From Actinomycetes bacterium (lineage in GTDB: Bacteria > Actinomycetota > Actinomycetes > Propionibacteriales > Nocardioidaceae): a stretch of 28,666 nucleotides of DNA. The position numbers were made by a program, and so were the translations under genes. Position 1 is the first letter of the stretch; each line of letters begins with the position of its first letter. Shown piece after piece: positions 1 to 6,991 of the stretch. The notes beneath the pieces were generated by a model that was not told the DNA's origin, did not search any database, and was given only the letters and a program-made list of their open reading frames with translations. The DNA is taken from contig JAEWXC010000068.1 of assembly GCA_023396115.1 (NCBI GenBank), positions 1 through 28,666 of the forward strand, given 5' to 3'.

Positions 1-623
1 CCGGCCCGGGCCAGGGCGGCCAGGTCGTCGACGTCCTGGCGCACCGAGGGCCACGGGCCGTCCAGCGGCACCGCACCCGCGTCGGCGTGCGCGGCCCGGG
101 AGTCGTGCCCGAAGCGGGGGGAGAAGCGCTCGGACGGGGCCAGGTAGGTGGTGGTCCCGGTACCGGCCTCGTCGGGGACGAAGCACGCGCTGCCCGGCAC
201 CGACCGGAGCAGCACGAGGGCGAGCTCGTGCGGTCGCAGCGCCGGGAGGTCGGCACACAGCGCGACGGGCTGCGTTCCCGGCCAGCGGCGCAGTGCCTCG
301 GCCACGCCCTGGACCAGGCTGGCGTTGAGGTCGCCGGTGACACCGTCCGGCACGACGCCGCAGCCCAGGTCCCGGACCCGTCGGGCGAAGTGGTGGTCGT
401 CGGTCACGACCAGCACCCCCACCACGCCGGGGGTGGCCAGGGCCGCTGCGACGGTGTCCAGCGCGAACGCCTCGGCCAGGTCGACCCGTACCGCGTCGTC
501 GGGGCCGGCCAGCCGGCTCTTGCCCCGGGCCGGGGGCTTGACCGGGACGACCACGCAGAACTCTGCGGGGCCGGTGGCGGCAGGCGTCGGGTCAGGCAGC
601 GGGTCGGGCGTCGGGTCGGACAT
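1..623 (-). CDS. cofC: 2-phospho-L-lactate / phosphoenolpyruvate guanylyltransferase CofC (FbiD), 3' end cut by window
   Basis: Reads on the minus strand from ATG at 623 and runs off the left edge (about 207 residues seen; the family is about 210-220). It transfers GMP from GTP to phospholactate, or to PEP in mycobacterial FbiD, making the activated intermediate of coenzyme F420. The N-terminal nucleotide-binding signature VVPVKPPARGKSRLA lies near residues 24-38, after a Pro/Asp-rich leader. Later blocks are VVTDDHHFARRV, LCADLPALRP and the HDSRAAHADAGA region typical of CofC. A GGGAGGA ribosome site lies 7 nt upstream of the ATG. It diverges from plsC, and F420 guanylyltransferase next to gpsA and ddl matches the mycobacterial order (Rv2983, Rv2982c, Rv2981c, from memory). 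The function is secure; substrate preference (lactate or PEP form) cannot be read from sequence. Confidence 0.9.
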   Translation of the reverse strand, partial: MSDPTPDPLPDPTPAATGPAEFCVVVPVKPPARGKSRLAGPDDAVRVDLAEAFALDTVAAALATPGVVGVLVVTDDHHFARRVRDLGCGVVPDGVTGDLNASLVQGVAEALRRWPGTQPVALCADLPALRPHELALVLLRSVPGSACFVPDEAGTGTTTYLAPSERFSPRFGHDSRAAHADAGAVPLDGPWPSVRQDVDDLAALARA

Positions 624-790
624 CGCCGTGATCCTCCCATCCCGGCGGCCGGGCGGGGGCAGGGCCTCCCGGCCGCCTCGCCGTCCGCGACACGTCGGTG
701 CAGGTGGGCCAGGTCACGTGCGGCACAGGTAGCCTGCTCCCACGGTCGACGCAGGTGCCGACCACTGGGGTGAGGACGAGGAGGTCCCGG

Positions 791-1555
791 GTGCGCAAGG
801 TGGAGCAGCCTCGGGGCTGGGCCGTGACCACGGCCGCCGCCATCATCAAGCCGGTGCTCACGGCCACCGTCACCGAGCGGTGGATCGACGGGGACAAGAT
901 CCCCGCCAGCGGCGGGTGCCTGGTCGTGCTCAACCACGTCTCGCACGTGGACCCGTTCCTCTCGGCCCGCTTCGTCTACGACCACGGACGGATCCCGCGC
1001 TACCTGGCCAAGGCGGCCCTGTTCCGGGTCCGCGGGGTCGGCACGCTGCTCTCCAGCGCCGGCCAGATCCCCGTCGAGCGGCTCACCGCCACCGCGGTTG
1101 GCGCCTACGACGCTGCGGTCCAGGCCGTCCACGACGGCGAGTGCGTCGTGGTCTACCCCGAGGGCACCATCACCCGCGACCCCGACCTGTGGCCGATGGT
1201 CGGCAAGTCCGGCGCCGCCCGGATCGCCCTGGCCACCGGGTGCCCGGTCATCCCGGTCGGGCAGTGGGGGGCACAGGACGTGCTCGCCCCGTACGCCACC
1301 CGGCCGCACCTCTTCCCGCGGCGCACCGTGACCCTCAAGGCCGGCGACCCGGTCGACCTGGCCGACCTGGTGCCGCAGGACAGCAGCCCCACCCCGGCGG
1401 CGGTCCAGCAGGCCACCGGCCGGATCATGGCCTCGATCACCGCCCTGGTGGCCGAACTGCGCGGGCAGGAGGCCCCCGCGGAACGTTTCAACCCCCGCAC
1501 TGCCGGAGTCTCCGAGATCGGGAACCCCACGAAGGACAGGAAGGATCGTCCATGA
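791..1555 (+). CDS. plsC: 1-acyl-sn-glycerol-3-phosphate acyltransferase (PlsC family)
   Basis: A 254-residue membrane-associated acyltransferase expected to acylate lysophosphatidic acid to phosphatidic acid. The catalytic HX4D motif is NHVSHVD (H49, D54), the substrate motif is YPEGT (E124-T126), and a hydrophobic stretch follows near residues 10-26. I chose the GTG start because a strong GAGGAGG site lies 6 nt before it; an open frame runs upstream to 698 but has no such site. A possible -10 (TAGCCT, 730-735) lies in the 167-bp gap shared with cofC. The stop overlaps the gpsA start (ATGA), so the two are co-translated, pairing glycerol-3-phosphate supply with its acylation. The C-terminal tail (about residues 225-254) is polar and probably disordered. 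A second PlsC domain sits at 19023-20792. Confidence 0.9.
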   Translation: MRKVEQPRGWAVTTAAAIIKPVLTATVTERWIDGDKIPASGGCLVVLNHVSHVDPFLSARFVYDHGRIPRYLAKAALFRVRGVGTLLSSAGQIPVERLTATAVGAYDAAVQAVHDGECVVVYPEGTITRDPDLWPMVGKSGAARIALATGCPVIPVGQWGAQDVLAPYATRPHLFPRRTVTLKAGDPVDLADLVPQDSSPTPAAVQQATGRIMASITALVAELRGQEAPAERFNPRTAGVSEIGNPTKDRKDRP

Positions 1556-2553
1556 GCAAGGTGGCCGTCTTCGGCGCAGGTTCCTGGGGAACCGCGTTCT
1601 CGATGGTGCTGGCCGACGCCGGCAACGACGTGACGATCTGGGGCCGGCGGGAGGAGGTCTGCGAGACCATCAACTCCACCGGCCAGAACGCCGACTACCT
1701 GCCCGGCATCGACCTGCCGCCGTCGATCCGCGCCACCCACGACCACGAGGAAGCCCTCTCCGGTGCCGACACCGTGGTGCTCGCCGTGCCCTCGCAGTCG
1801 CTGCGGGAGAACCTCACCGAGTGGGCCGCGGCGATCGGTTCCGACGCGGTGCTGGTCTCGCTGATGAAGGGCGTCGAGCTGGGCACCCTGCGCCGGATGA
1901 GCCAGGTCATCTCCGAGGTCACCGACGCCTCCCCGAGCCGGATCGCGGTCATCTCCGGACCCAACCTGGCCAAGGAGATCGCGCGGCGTGAGCCGGCGGC
2001 CTCGGTGGTGGCCTGCGAGGACGAGGAGGTCGCCAAGCGTCTCCAGGCGATGTGCCACAGCCCCGCGTTCCGGCCCTACACCTCGGTGGACGTGCTGGGG
2101 TGCGAGATCGGGGGCGCCTACAAGAACGTCGTCGGTCTGTCGGTCGGGATGGCCGTCGGACTCGGTTTCGGCGACAACACCACCGCCTCGGTGATCACCC
2201 GCGGGCTCGCCGAGACCGCCCGGATGGCGGTGCGCCTCGGCGCCAACCCGCTCACCCTGATGGGCCTGGCCGGGCTGGGTGACCTGGTGGCCACCTGCTC
2301 CTCGCCGCTGTCGCGGAACCGGACCTTCGGCGAGAAGCTCGGGCGCGGCATGACCACCGAGGAGATCTACGCCTCCACCCGCCAGGTGGCCGAGGGCGCC
2401 AAGTCCTGCTCGTCGCTGCGGGGCCTGGCCGCCAGCCTCGACGTGGACGCCCCGATCGCCGACCACGTCGACGACGTCGTCGCCGGCCGGATGACCGCCC
2501 CCGACATGATGGCCAGCTTCATCGCCCGCGACACCAAGGCCGAGACCGACTGA
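1552..2553 (+). CDS. gpsA: NAD(P)H-dependent glycerol-3-phosphate dehydrogenase
   Basis: A 333-residue cytosolic enzyme that reduces dihydroxyacetone phosphate to sn-glycerol-3-phosphate, the backbone of all glycerolipids. The N-terminal Rossmann motif GAGSWGTA is at residues 8-15. SGPNLAKEI (135-143) and the catalytic lysine K191 in CEIGGAYKN follow, then GLGDLVATC around D244. The length is normal for the family. The ATG overlaps the plsC stop by 4 nt; AAGGACAGGAAGG just upstream supplies the ribosome site. Operon partner: plsC. A short hairpin at 2565-2580 may end the transcript before the convergent PLP-enzyme gene. Confidence 0.97.
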   Translation: MSKVAVFGAGSWGTAFSMVLADAGNDVTIWGRREEVCETINSTGQNADYLPGIDLPPSIRATHDHEEALSGADTVVLAVPSQSLRENLTEWAAAIGSDAVLVSLMKGVELGTLRRMSQVISEVTDASPSRIAVISGPNLAKEIARREPAASVVACEDEEVAKRLQAMCHSPAFRPYTSVDVLGCEIGGAYKNVVGLSVGMAVGLGFGDNTTASVITRGLAETARMAVRLGANPLTLMGLAGLGDLVATCSSPLSRNRTFGEKLGRGMTTEEIYASTRQVAEGAKSCSSLRGLAASLDVDAPIADHVDDVVAGRMTAPDMMASFIARDTKAETD

Positions 2554-2564
2554 CCCACCGCCCG

Positions 2565-2580
2565 GTCCGTGGCCGCGGAC
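2565..2580 (+). terminator. possible weak terminator hairpin after gpsA
   Basis: GTCCGT and GCGGAC pair across a GGCC loop in the 39-bp gap between convergent gpsA and the PLP enzyme. One pair is U-G if read as plus-strand RNA but A-C if read as minus-strand RNA, so it suits the gpsA transcript better. There is no T tract. Confidence 0.3.
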
Positions 2581-2592
2581 AGGGGGCGCGAC

Positions 2593-3714
2593 TCAGGCGC
2601 GGGCGACGTCGTCCAGGGCTCCGGCCAGGTCCTCCCAGAGGTCCTCGACGTCCTCGATCCCCACCGACAGGCGCACCAGCGCGTCCGGGATGGTCTCCGG
2701 CTCCACCTTCCAGCGGCGGCGACGCTCGAACGTGGACTCCACCCCACCCAGGGAGGTGGCGTGCACCCACAGGGAGGTCTTGCGGACCAGCAGGTCGGCG
2801 GCCAGGACACCGTGGGTGAGCACGATCGAGATGATCGCGCCGAACCCCGGGTGACGGACCTCCTGGACCGCCGGGTGGTGGCGCAACCGCTCGGCCAGCT
2901 CGGTGGCGTTGGCCTGGGCGCGCTCGACCCGCAGGTGCAGGGTGCGCAGACCGCGCAACGTCAGCCACGCCTCGAACGCCCCCGGGATCGCCCCGAGCAG
3001 GTCCCGGCGGCCCTTGAGCACCCCGAGCAGCTCGGGGTCGCGGGTCACCAGGGCGCCCATCAGCACGTCGCTGTGCCCGGCCAGGTACTTGGTCGCCGAG
3101 TGCACCACGATGTCGACACCGTCCTCCAGCGGGCGCTGCAGCAGGGGAGTGGCGAAGGTGTTGTCGACCACCACGTAGGCGCCGGCCTCGTGGGCGCCGG
3201 CGGTGATGGCCGGGATGTCGGCGATCTCCAGCGCGGGGTTGGTCGGGGACTCCAGCCACACCAGCGCCGCACCGTCGCAGGCGGCGACCACGGCCTCGGT
3301 GTCGGTGATGTCGACCAGCTCGCAGCGGATGCGCCCGCGGGCCTCGAGGTCGGCCAACTGCATCACGGTGCCGTTGTAGGCGTGCCGGGGCGCCACCACC
3401 TTGGCGTCGGCGCCGACCAGGTCCAGCACCGTGGCGACGGCGGCCAGACCCGAGGCGAACGTGAGGCAGGAACCGCCCTCCAGGTCGCCGATGGCATCCT
3501 CGAGCGCGGTCCAGGTGGGGTTGTGGTGCCGGCCGTACTCCAGGTCGCCGCCGGCCACGAACGTGGAGGCCATGGTGATCGGGGCGTTGAGCGGCTGGTC
3601 CGGGGTGTGCGGGGGCCGGCCCACGTGCACCGCGCGGGTCGCGGGACGCCGCTCACCCGGCGTGGTGGCGGGGGAGGGGACGGGTGCCTGCAGCGGGTTC
3701 GCGTCGTCGGACAT
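2593..3714 (-). CDS. trans-sulfuration PLP enzyme (cystathionine gamma-synthase/lyase family)
   Basis: A 373-residue fold-type I PLP enzyme of the Cys/Met metabolism family, acting on cystathionine, O-acylhomoserine or a related thioether amino acid. Visible family residues: the phosphate-binding YGR (Y60, R62), the catalytic-type tyrosine Y113 in HAYNGT, ESPTNP (155-160), D184 in VVDNTFATP, the PLP lysine K209 in SATKY, SLGGVES (321-327) and substrate-binding R348 in VRLSVGIED. Two features are atypical. The segment between HPGF and GAIISI (about residue 290) is some 20 residues shorter than in E. coli MetB, and the usual HPA/MTH motif after SLGGVES is replaced by a basic ERRRRW stretch. These look like subfamily traits, since the frame is intact. 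The start is ATG with a -10 hexamer only 7 nt upstream, so the mRNA is probably leaderless. Substrate and direction of reaction cannot be assigned. Confidence 0.85.
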   Translation of the reverse strand: MSDDANPLQAPVPSPATTPGERRPATRAVHVGRPPHTPDQPLNAPITMASTFVAGGDLEYGRHHNPTWTALEDAIGDLEGGSCLTFASGLAAVATVLDLVGADAKVVAPRHAYNGTVMQLADLEARGRIRCELVDITDTEAVVAACDGAALVWLESPTNPALEIADIPAITAGAHEAGAYVVVDNTFATPLLQRPLEDGVDIVVHSATKYLAGHSDVLMGALVTRDPELLGVLKGRRDLLGAIPGAFEAWLTLRGLRTLHLRVERAQANATELAERLRHHPAVQEVRHPGFGAIISIVLTHGVLAADLLVRKTSLWVHATSLGGVESTFERRRRWKVEPETIPDALVRLSVGIEDVEDLWEDLAGALDDVARA

Positions 3715-3761
3715 GCCGACGAGCCTAGGGCCCGGTCGGGAACGGTAGGGTCGGGGCCGTC
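3715..3761. promoter_or_regulatory. 47-bp divergent promoter region with two leaderless-type -10 boxes
   Basis: On the minus strand TAGGCT (3727-3722) is followed by 7 nt and then the ATG of the PLP enzyme. On the plus strand TAGGGT (3746-3751) is followed by 10 nt and then the ddl ATG. Both fit the actinobacterial TANNNT -10 pattern, and neither gene has a good Shine-Dalgarno, so very short or absent leaders are inferred. The two polymerase footprints would overlap, so firing may be mutually exclusive. No clear -35 is visible. Confidence 0.4.
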
Positions 3762-4907
3762 ATGAGTGAGCAGACCACGCCGTCCGACGTCCCTCCCACC
3801 CCCGCCCGTACCCGGGTCGCGGTCGTCTTCGGCGGTCGGTCCAGCGAGCACGGGATCTCCTGCGTCACCGCAGGCAGCGTGCTGGCCGCCCTGGACCGGG
3901 ACCGCTACGACGTGGTGCTGGTCGGGATCGCCCGCGACGGACGCTGGGTGCTGCAGTCCGACGACGCCTCCCGGTTGGCGATCACCGGCAACGCTCTGCC
4001 CGAGGTCGACGGCAGTGGCCGGGCGGTCAGCCTGGTCGGCGCCGGCGACGTCACCGAGCTGGTGGTCAACTCGCCCTCCTCGGTGCCCGAGGTGCTCGGC
4101 CAGGTCGACGTGGTGCTGCCGCTGCTGCACGGCCCGTGGGGCGAGGACGGCACGCTGCAGGGCCTGCTGGAGATGGCGGGCGTGCGCTACGTCGGCTCCG
4201 GTGTGCTGGCCTCGGCGGTCGGGATGGACAAGGTCTACATGAAGCAGGCCCTGGCCGCCGCCGGCCTGGGGGTCACGCCCGGGCTGGTCGTCACCCGCCG
4301 CGAGTGGCAGCAGGACCCCGAGCAGGCGGCAGCCCGGGTGGCCGAGCTCGGTTACCCGGTCTTCACCAAGCCGCCGCGCAGCGGCTCCAGCATCGGGATC
4401 AGCCGGGTGGAGGGTCCCGAGGGGCTCGCCGCCGCGATGGAACTGGCCCTGGAGCACGACGCGAAGGTGCTCGTCGAGATCGCCATGGAGGGCGCCCGGG
4501 AGATCGAGTGCGCGGTGCTCGGCACCTTCGACGGTGGCGCCGAGACCTCCCTGCCCGGGGAGGTCGTGACCGGCGGCGAGCACACCTTCTACGACTTCGA
4601 GGCCAAGTACCTGGCCGACCAGGAGACCCGGATCGACATCCCGGCCCGGATCGAGGAGCACCTGGTGGCCGAGATCCGCGCCCAGGCCGCCCGTGCGTTC
4701 CAGGCGCTGGGGTGTGAGGGGCTGGCCCGGGTCGACTTCTTCGTGATGCCCGACGGGTCGGTCGTGGTCAACGAGATCAACACCATGCCGGGGTTCACCC
4801 CCACCTCGATGTACCCGCAGATGTGGGCCGCGACCGGACTGCCCTACCGCGACCTGGTCGACCGGCTGCTCCGTCTGGCCCTGGAGCGCGACACCGGGCT
4901 GCGCTGA
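3762..4907 (+). CDS. ddl: D-alanine--D-alanine ligase
   Basis: A 381-residue ATP-grasp enzyme that joins two D-alanines for peptidoglycan precursor synthesis in the cytosol. Visible motifs: the N-terminal FGGRSSEHGIS near residues 23-33, LHGPWGEDG, the ATP-grasp lysine segment FTKPPRSGSSIG (canonical KPAR.GSS, here with Pro for Ala), and the metal/substrate loop EINTMPGFTPTSMYP near the C terminus. The length matches the family. Start ATG lies in a very short gap after a -10-like TAGGGT. The membrane protein that follows begins 11 nt after the stop, or 44 nt if its alternative start is used. D-Ala-D-Ala rather than D-lactate specificity is assumed, because no van-type context is present. Confidence 0.96.
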   Translation: MSEQTTPSDVPPTPARTRVAVVFGGRSSEHGISCVTAGSVLAALDRDRYDVVLVGIARDGRWVLQSDDASRLAITGNALPEVDGSGRAVSLVGAGDVTELVVNSPSSVPEVLGQVDVVLPLLHGPWGEDGTLQGLLEMAGVRYVGSGVLASAVGMDKVYMKQALAAAGLGVTPGLVVTRREWQQDPEQAAARVAELGYPVFTKPPRSGSSIGISRVEGPEGLAAAMELALEHDAKVLVEIAMEGAREIECAVLGTFDGGAETSLPGEVVTGGEHTFYDFEAKYLADQETRIDIPARIEEHLVAEIRAQAARAFQALGCEGLARVDFFVMPDGSVVVNEINTMPGFTPTSMYPQMWAATGLPYRDLVDRLLRLALERDTGLR

Positions 4908-4918
4908 TCGGCGAGCCG

Positions 4919-5923
4919 GTGGCCACGGTCGGGGACGGGACACGCGTCGGCGTGGCGCGCCGGACCCGGTGGTTGCCGGTGCTGTCCGTGCTGGTCGCGG
5001 CACCGTGGTTCGCCGAGCTGTCCTGGGGCGGCTACCCGCTCACCGACCTGCCGCTGATCGTGCTCTTCCTGGGCCCGCTGTACGGCGGCGCGGCCCTGCT
5101 GATCCGCGAGTTCGCGCGGCGCACCGGGCGCGGGTGGCCCACGATCCTGCTGCTGGGGGCCGCGTTCGGTGTGCTCCAGGCCGGCCTGGTCGACCAGTCG
5201 CTGTTCAACCCCCACTACGGGCGCTACGACTTCCAGCACCCGGTGCACCTCGAGGTGCCCGGCCTCAGCCTGTACCACCTGGTCAGCTTCGTCACCGGGC
5301 ACGCCGTGGCGAGCATCGCCACGCCCCTGGCACTGGCCGAGAGCTGGTCGCGGCGGGGCCGGGAACCGTGGCTGGGCCGGGTGGGGCTGACGGTGGTGGC
5401 GCTGGCCTACCTGCTGGCCGCCGTGGTCAACCACCTGGGCGTCAAGGACGAGGAGGGCGCCGGGTTCCAGGCCTCGCCGCTGCAGGTGCTCGTGGCCTCG
5501 ACGGCGGTCCTGGTGCTGGTGGCGGCCGCCGTGCTCCGCCGTCGGCGACCGGGGACCGGGAGCGTGGTCCCCTCCCCGGTGGTGCTTGCCGTGTTCGGGT
5601 TCGGCGCGTACCTGCTGTACCTGCCGGGCGAGAACGCTGCCGCGCTGGTGTGCGCCGTCGTCGTGATCACGTGCTGCGTGCTCGCCCTGGGGCACCTGTC
5701 CCGCAGCCGCGACTGGGGGCCGGACCACACCCTGGCGCTGGCGCTCGGGGTCGTGCTGGTCGGGGTGGTGGTCCCGTTCTGGGCCGACCCCTACGACGAC
5801 CGGGTCGCAGCCGGTGCCGAGTTCCTGGCGGACGTCGGTGCGGCCGGGGTCAGCCTGGCGGTCGTGGCGGCGACGTTGCTGCGCCGGCGGTACCTGCTCC
5901 GGCACACCTCGCCCGCGGCCTGA
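4919..5923 (+). CDS. conserved polytopic membrane protein of unknown function
   Basis: About 334 residues with roughly nine or ten hydrophobic segments. The first starts at WLPVLSVLVAAPWFAEL, the second is DLPLIVLFLGPLYGGAALLIREF, and others carry the TILLLGAAFGVLQ, LGVVLVGVVVPF and SLAVVAATLL cores. Polar loops carry YGRYDFQHPVHLEVPG and NHLGVKDEEGAG, and arginine-rich loops suggest cytoplasmic faces. I do not recognise a named family or catalytic motif. GTG 4919 is used here; GTG 4952 has a better upstream GGGGACGGGA and is equally possible. An upstream ATG at 4823 would overlap ddl by 85 nt and is unlikely. Its position just behind ddl suggests co-transcription and a possible envelope role, but that is inference. 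Confidence 0.75.
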   Translation: MATVGDGTRVGVARRTRWLPVLSVLVAAPWFAELSWGGYPLTDLPLIVLFLGPLYGGAALLIREFARRTGRGWPTILLLGAAFGVLQAGLVDQSLFNPHYGRYDFQHPVHLEVPGLSLYHLVSFVTGHAVASIATPLALAESWSRRGREPWLGRVGLTVVALAYLLAAVVNHLGVKDEEGAGFQASPLQVLVASTAVLVLVAAAVLRRRRPGTGSVVPSPVVLAVFGFGAYLLYLPGENAAALVCAVVVITCCVLALGHLSRSRDWGPDHTLALALGVVLVGVVVPFWADPYDDRVAAGAEFLADVGAAGVSLAVVAATLLRRRYLLRHTSPAA

Positions 5924-5999
5924 GCCGGACCCGGGCTGAGCCCTGATCCGCCCGTCCACCCGCTGCTGCACGCGACGCGGCCGGCCGGCGGACCCGGGC

Positions 6000-6488
6000 T
6001 CAGATGCACTCCTGGGTGATCTCGGTGTGCTCGGTCAGGGCCGCGGAGAGCTCGTGGGCGATGTCGGCGAACCGTTGCCGGTCCTCGGCCGGCACCGCCA
6101 CCTGGACGACCGGGTCGTGGCCGATGGTGGTGACCACCACGTCCGCGTCGGCGTCCTTGAGCTCGGAGTCACCGGGCAGCCGCCACTGCACCTCCTCGAC
6201 GATGCTGCAACCGAGGTGGTCGGGGTCGGTGACCGGGGCCGGGACCCCGCAGGTCAGCACCACGGCCGGGTCGCCCCAGGCCCGCGCCGGCGCCTCGGCC
6301 GGGTCGACGTCGACCCGGTCCTGGCCCAGCAGGGTGCCGGGCAGCGCGTCGAGCAGCTCGGTGCAGGCCTCGCGGGTGGGTCCGTCGGTGTCCGGCACGT
6401 CCACCTCGACCGCGCCGGAGCAGGCCCCCAGCAGCACCGCCAGCGGCAGGGACGTGAGGGCGGGCAGCAGGCGGGACGAGCGGGGCAC
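6000..6488 (-). CDS. DUF3515-family lipoprotein
   Basis: A 162-residue exported lipoprotein: a basic N terminus (PRSSR), hydrophobic core LTSLPLAVLL and lipobox LGAC with the lipidated cysteine at residue 23. The mature part has a CTELLDALPGTLLGQ region, a WGDPAVVLTCGVP motif, a third cysteine in LGCSIVEEV, and a C-terminal HELSAALTEHTEITQECI. This matches DUF3515, the Rv2980-type protein found between ddl and thiL in actinobacteria. The start is GTG with AGGAG about 9 nt upstream. It converges with the membrane gene at 4919-5923; the 76-bp gap between them contains two GGACCCGGGCT copies but no convincing terminator. The biochemical function is unknown. Confidence 0.85.
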   Translation of the reverse strand: MPRSSRLLPALTSLPLAVLLGACSGAVEVDVPDTDGPTREACTELLDALPGTLLGQDRVDVDPAEAPARAWGDPAVVLTCGVPAPVTDPDHLGCSIVEEVQWRLPGDSELKDADADVVVTTIGHDPVVQVAVPAEDRQRFADIAHELSAALTEHTEITQECI

Positions 6489-6520
6489 GGGCGGTCTTCT
6501 CCTCGATCGGGTCGGGCACC

Positions 6521-6558
6521 ACGAAGCGGCCCCGGGTCTGGACCCGGAGCCGCCTCGT
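6521..6558 (-). terminator. 18-bp GC-rich terminator hairpin for the Lrp-type gene
   Basis: ACGAAGCGGCCCCGGGTC and GACCCGGAGCCGCCTCGT form an 18-bp stem with a 2-nt loop. Read as minus-strand RNA the only two non-Watson-Crick pairs are U-G and G-U wobbles; read as plus-strand RNA they become A-C mismatches. The stem is therefore built for minus-strand transcripts, ending the Lrp-domain gene before the DUF3515 start. No T tract follows. Confidence 0.6.
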
Positions 6559-6604
6559 CGTGGGTGCGGCACCAGCCGCGGGTCGGAGACCGACCCCGTG
6601 TCAC

Positions 6605-6841
6605 TCAGATGTGTACCACCGGACAGGTGAGGGTCCGGGTGATGCCCGGCAGGTTCTGCACCTGCGAGACCACCATCCGGCCCAGCTCGTCGACGTCGTT
6701 GGCCTCGGCTCGCACGATCACGTCGTAGGGACCGGTGACGTCCTCGGCCACGGTCACCCCGGCCACGGTGCGGATCTCGGCCGCGACCTCGGCCGCCTTG
6801 CCGACGTCGGTCTGGATCAGGATGTAGGCCTGCACGCCCAT
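6605..6841 (-). CDS. stand-alone Lrp/AsnC ligand-binding (RAM) domain protein
   Basis: A 78-residue protein that is only the C-terminal effector/oligomerisation domain of Lrp/AsnC regulators, with no helix-turn-helix. It starts AYILIQTDVGK, then EIRTVAGVTVAEDVTGPYDVIVRAEA (the typical G.YD..V strand) and ends LPGITRTLTCPVVHI. The start is ATG with GAGGAG 7 nt upstream, so the short length is real and not a truncated call. It probably binds an amino acid or small metabolite and forms dimers or higher rings, perhaps with full-length Lrp proteins. It is divergent from thiL and ends at an oriented hairpin (6521-6558). Confidence 0.88.
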   Translation of the reverse strand: MGVQAYILIQTDVGKAAEVAAEIRTVAGVTVAEDVTGPYDVIVRAEANDVDELGRMVVSQVQNLPGITRTLTCPVVHI

Positions 6842-6909
6842 GACGGACTCCTCGCGCTCGGTGGAGGTGGCCGGGTACGACCACCTGCTCGGTCTGCCCA
6901 CACGTCCCG

Positions 6910-6938
6910 GAGGTACCCGGTCGGTGTGACCTTGCCAA
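6910..6938 (-). promoter_or_regulatory. weak candidate promoter for the Lrp-domain gene
   Basis: On the minus strand TTGGCA (6938-6933), a 17-nt spacer and TACCTC (6915-6910) resemble a sigma70-type promoter inside the 150-bp gap shared with thiL. The -10 lacks the final T, so this is tentative. Confidence 0.22.
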
Positions 6939-6991
6939 CCTACTGCCTGCCCGGCGCGTGCCGGTAGGTCGCGACCGGAGGTTCTGGTGGG

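Noticed and set aside
87..773. Plus-strand open frames over the first 770 bases
   Set aside because: They oppose the minus-strand CofC gene, which has clear family motifs and a good ribosome site.
2593..3714. PLP enzyme considered as a pseudogene because of the short region near residue 290
   Set aside because: The frame is intact and all PLP-binding residues and the C-terminal motif are present.
5924..5999. Terminator in the gap between the membrane protein and DUF3515 genes
   Set aside because: The two GGACCCGGGCT copies are direct repeats; pairing needs a large internal loop and there is no T tract.
6842..6991. Thiamine riboswitch before thiL
   Set aside because: The 150-bp gap lacks the conserved CUGAGA-type core of the thiamine-pyrophosphate element.
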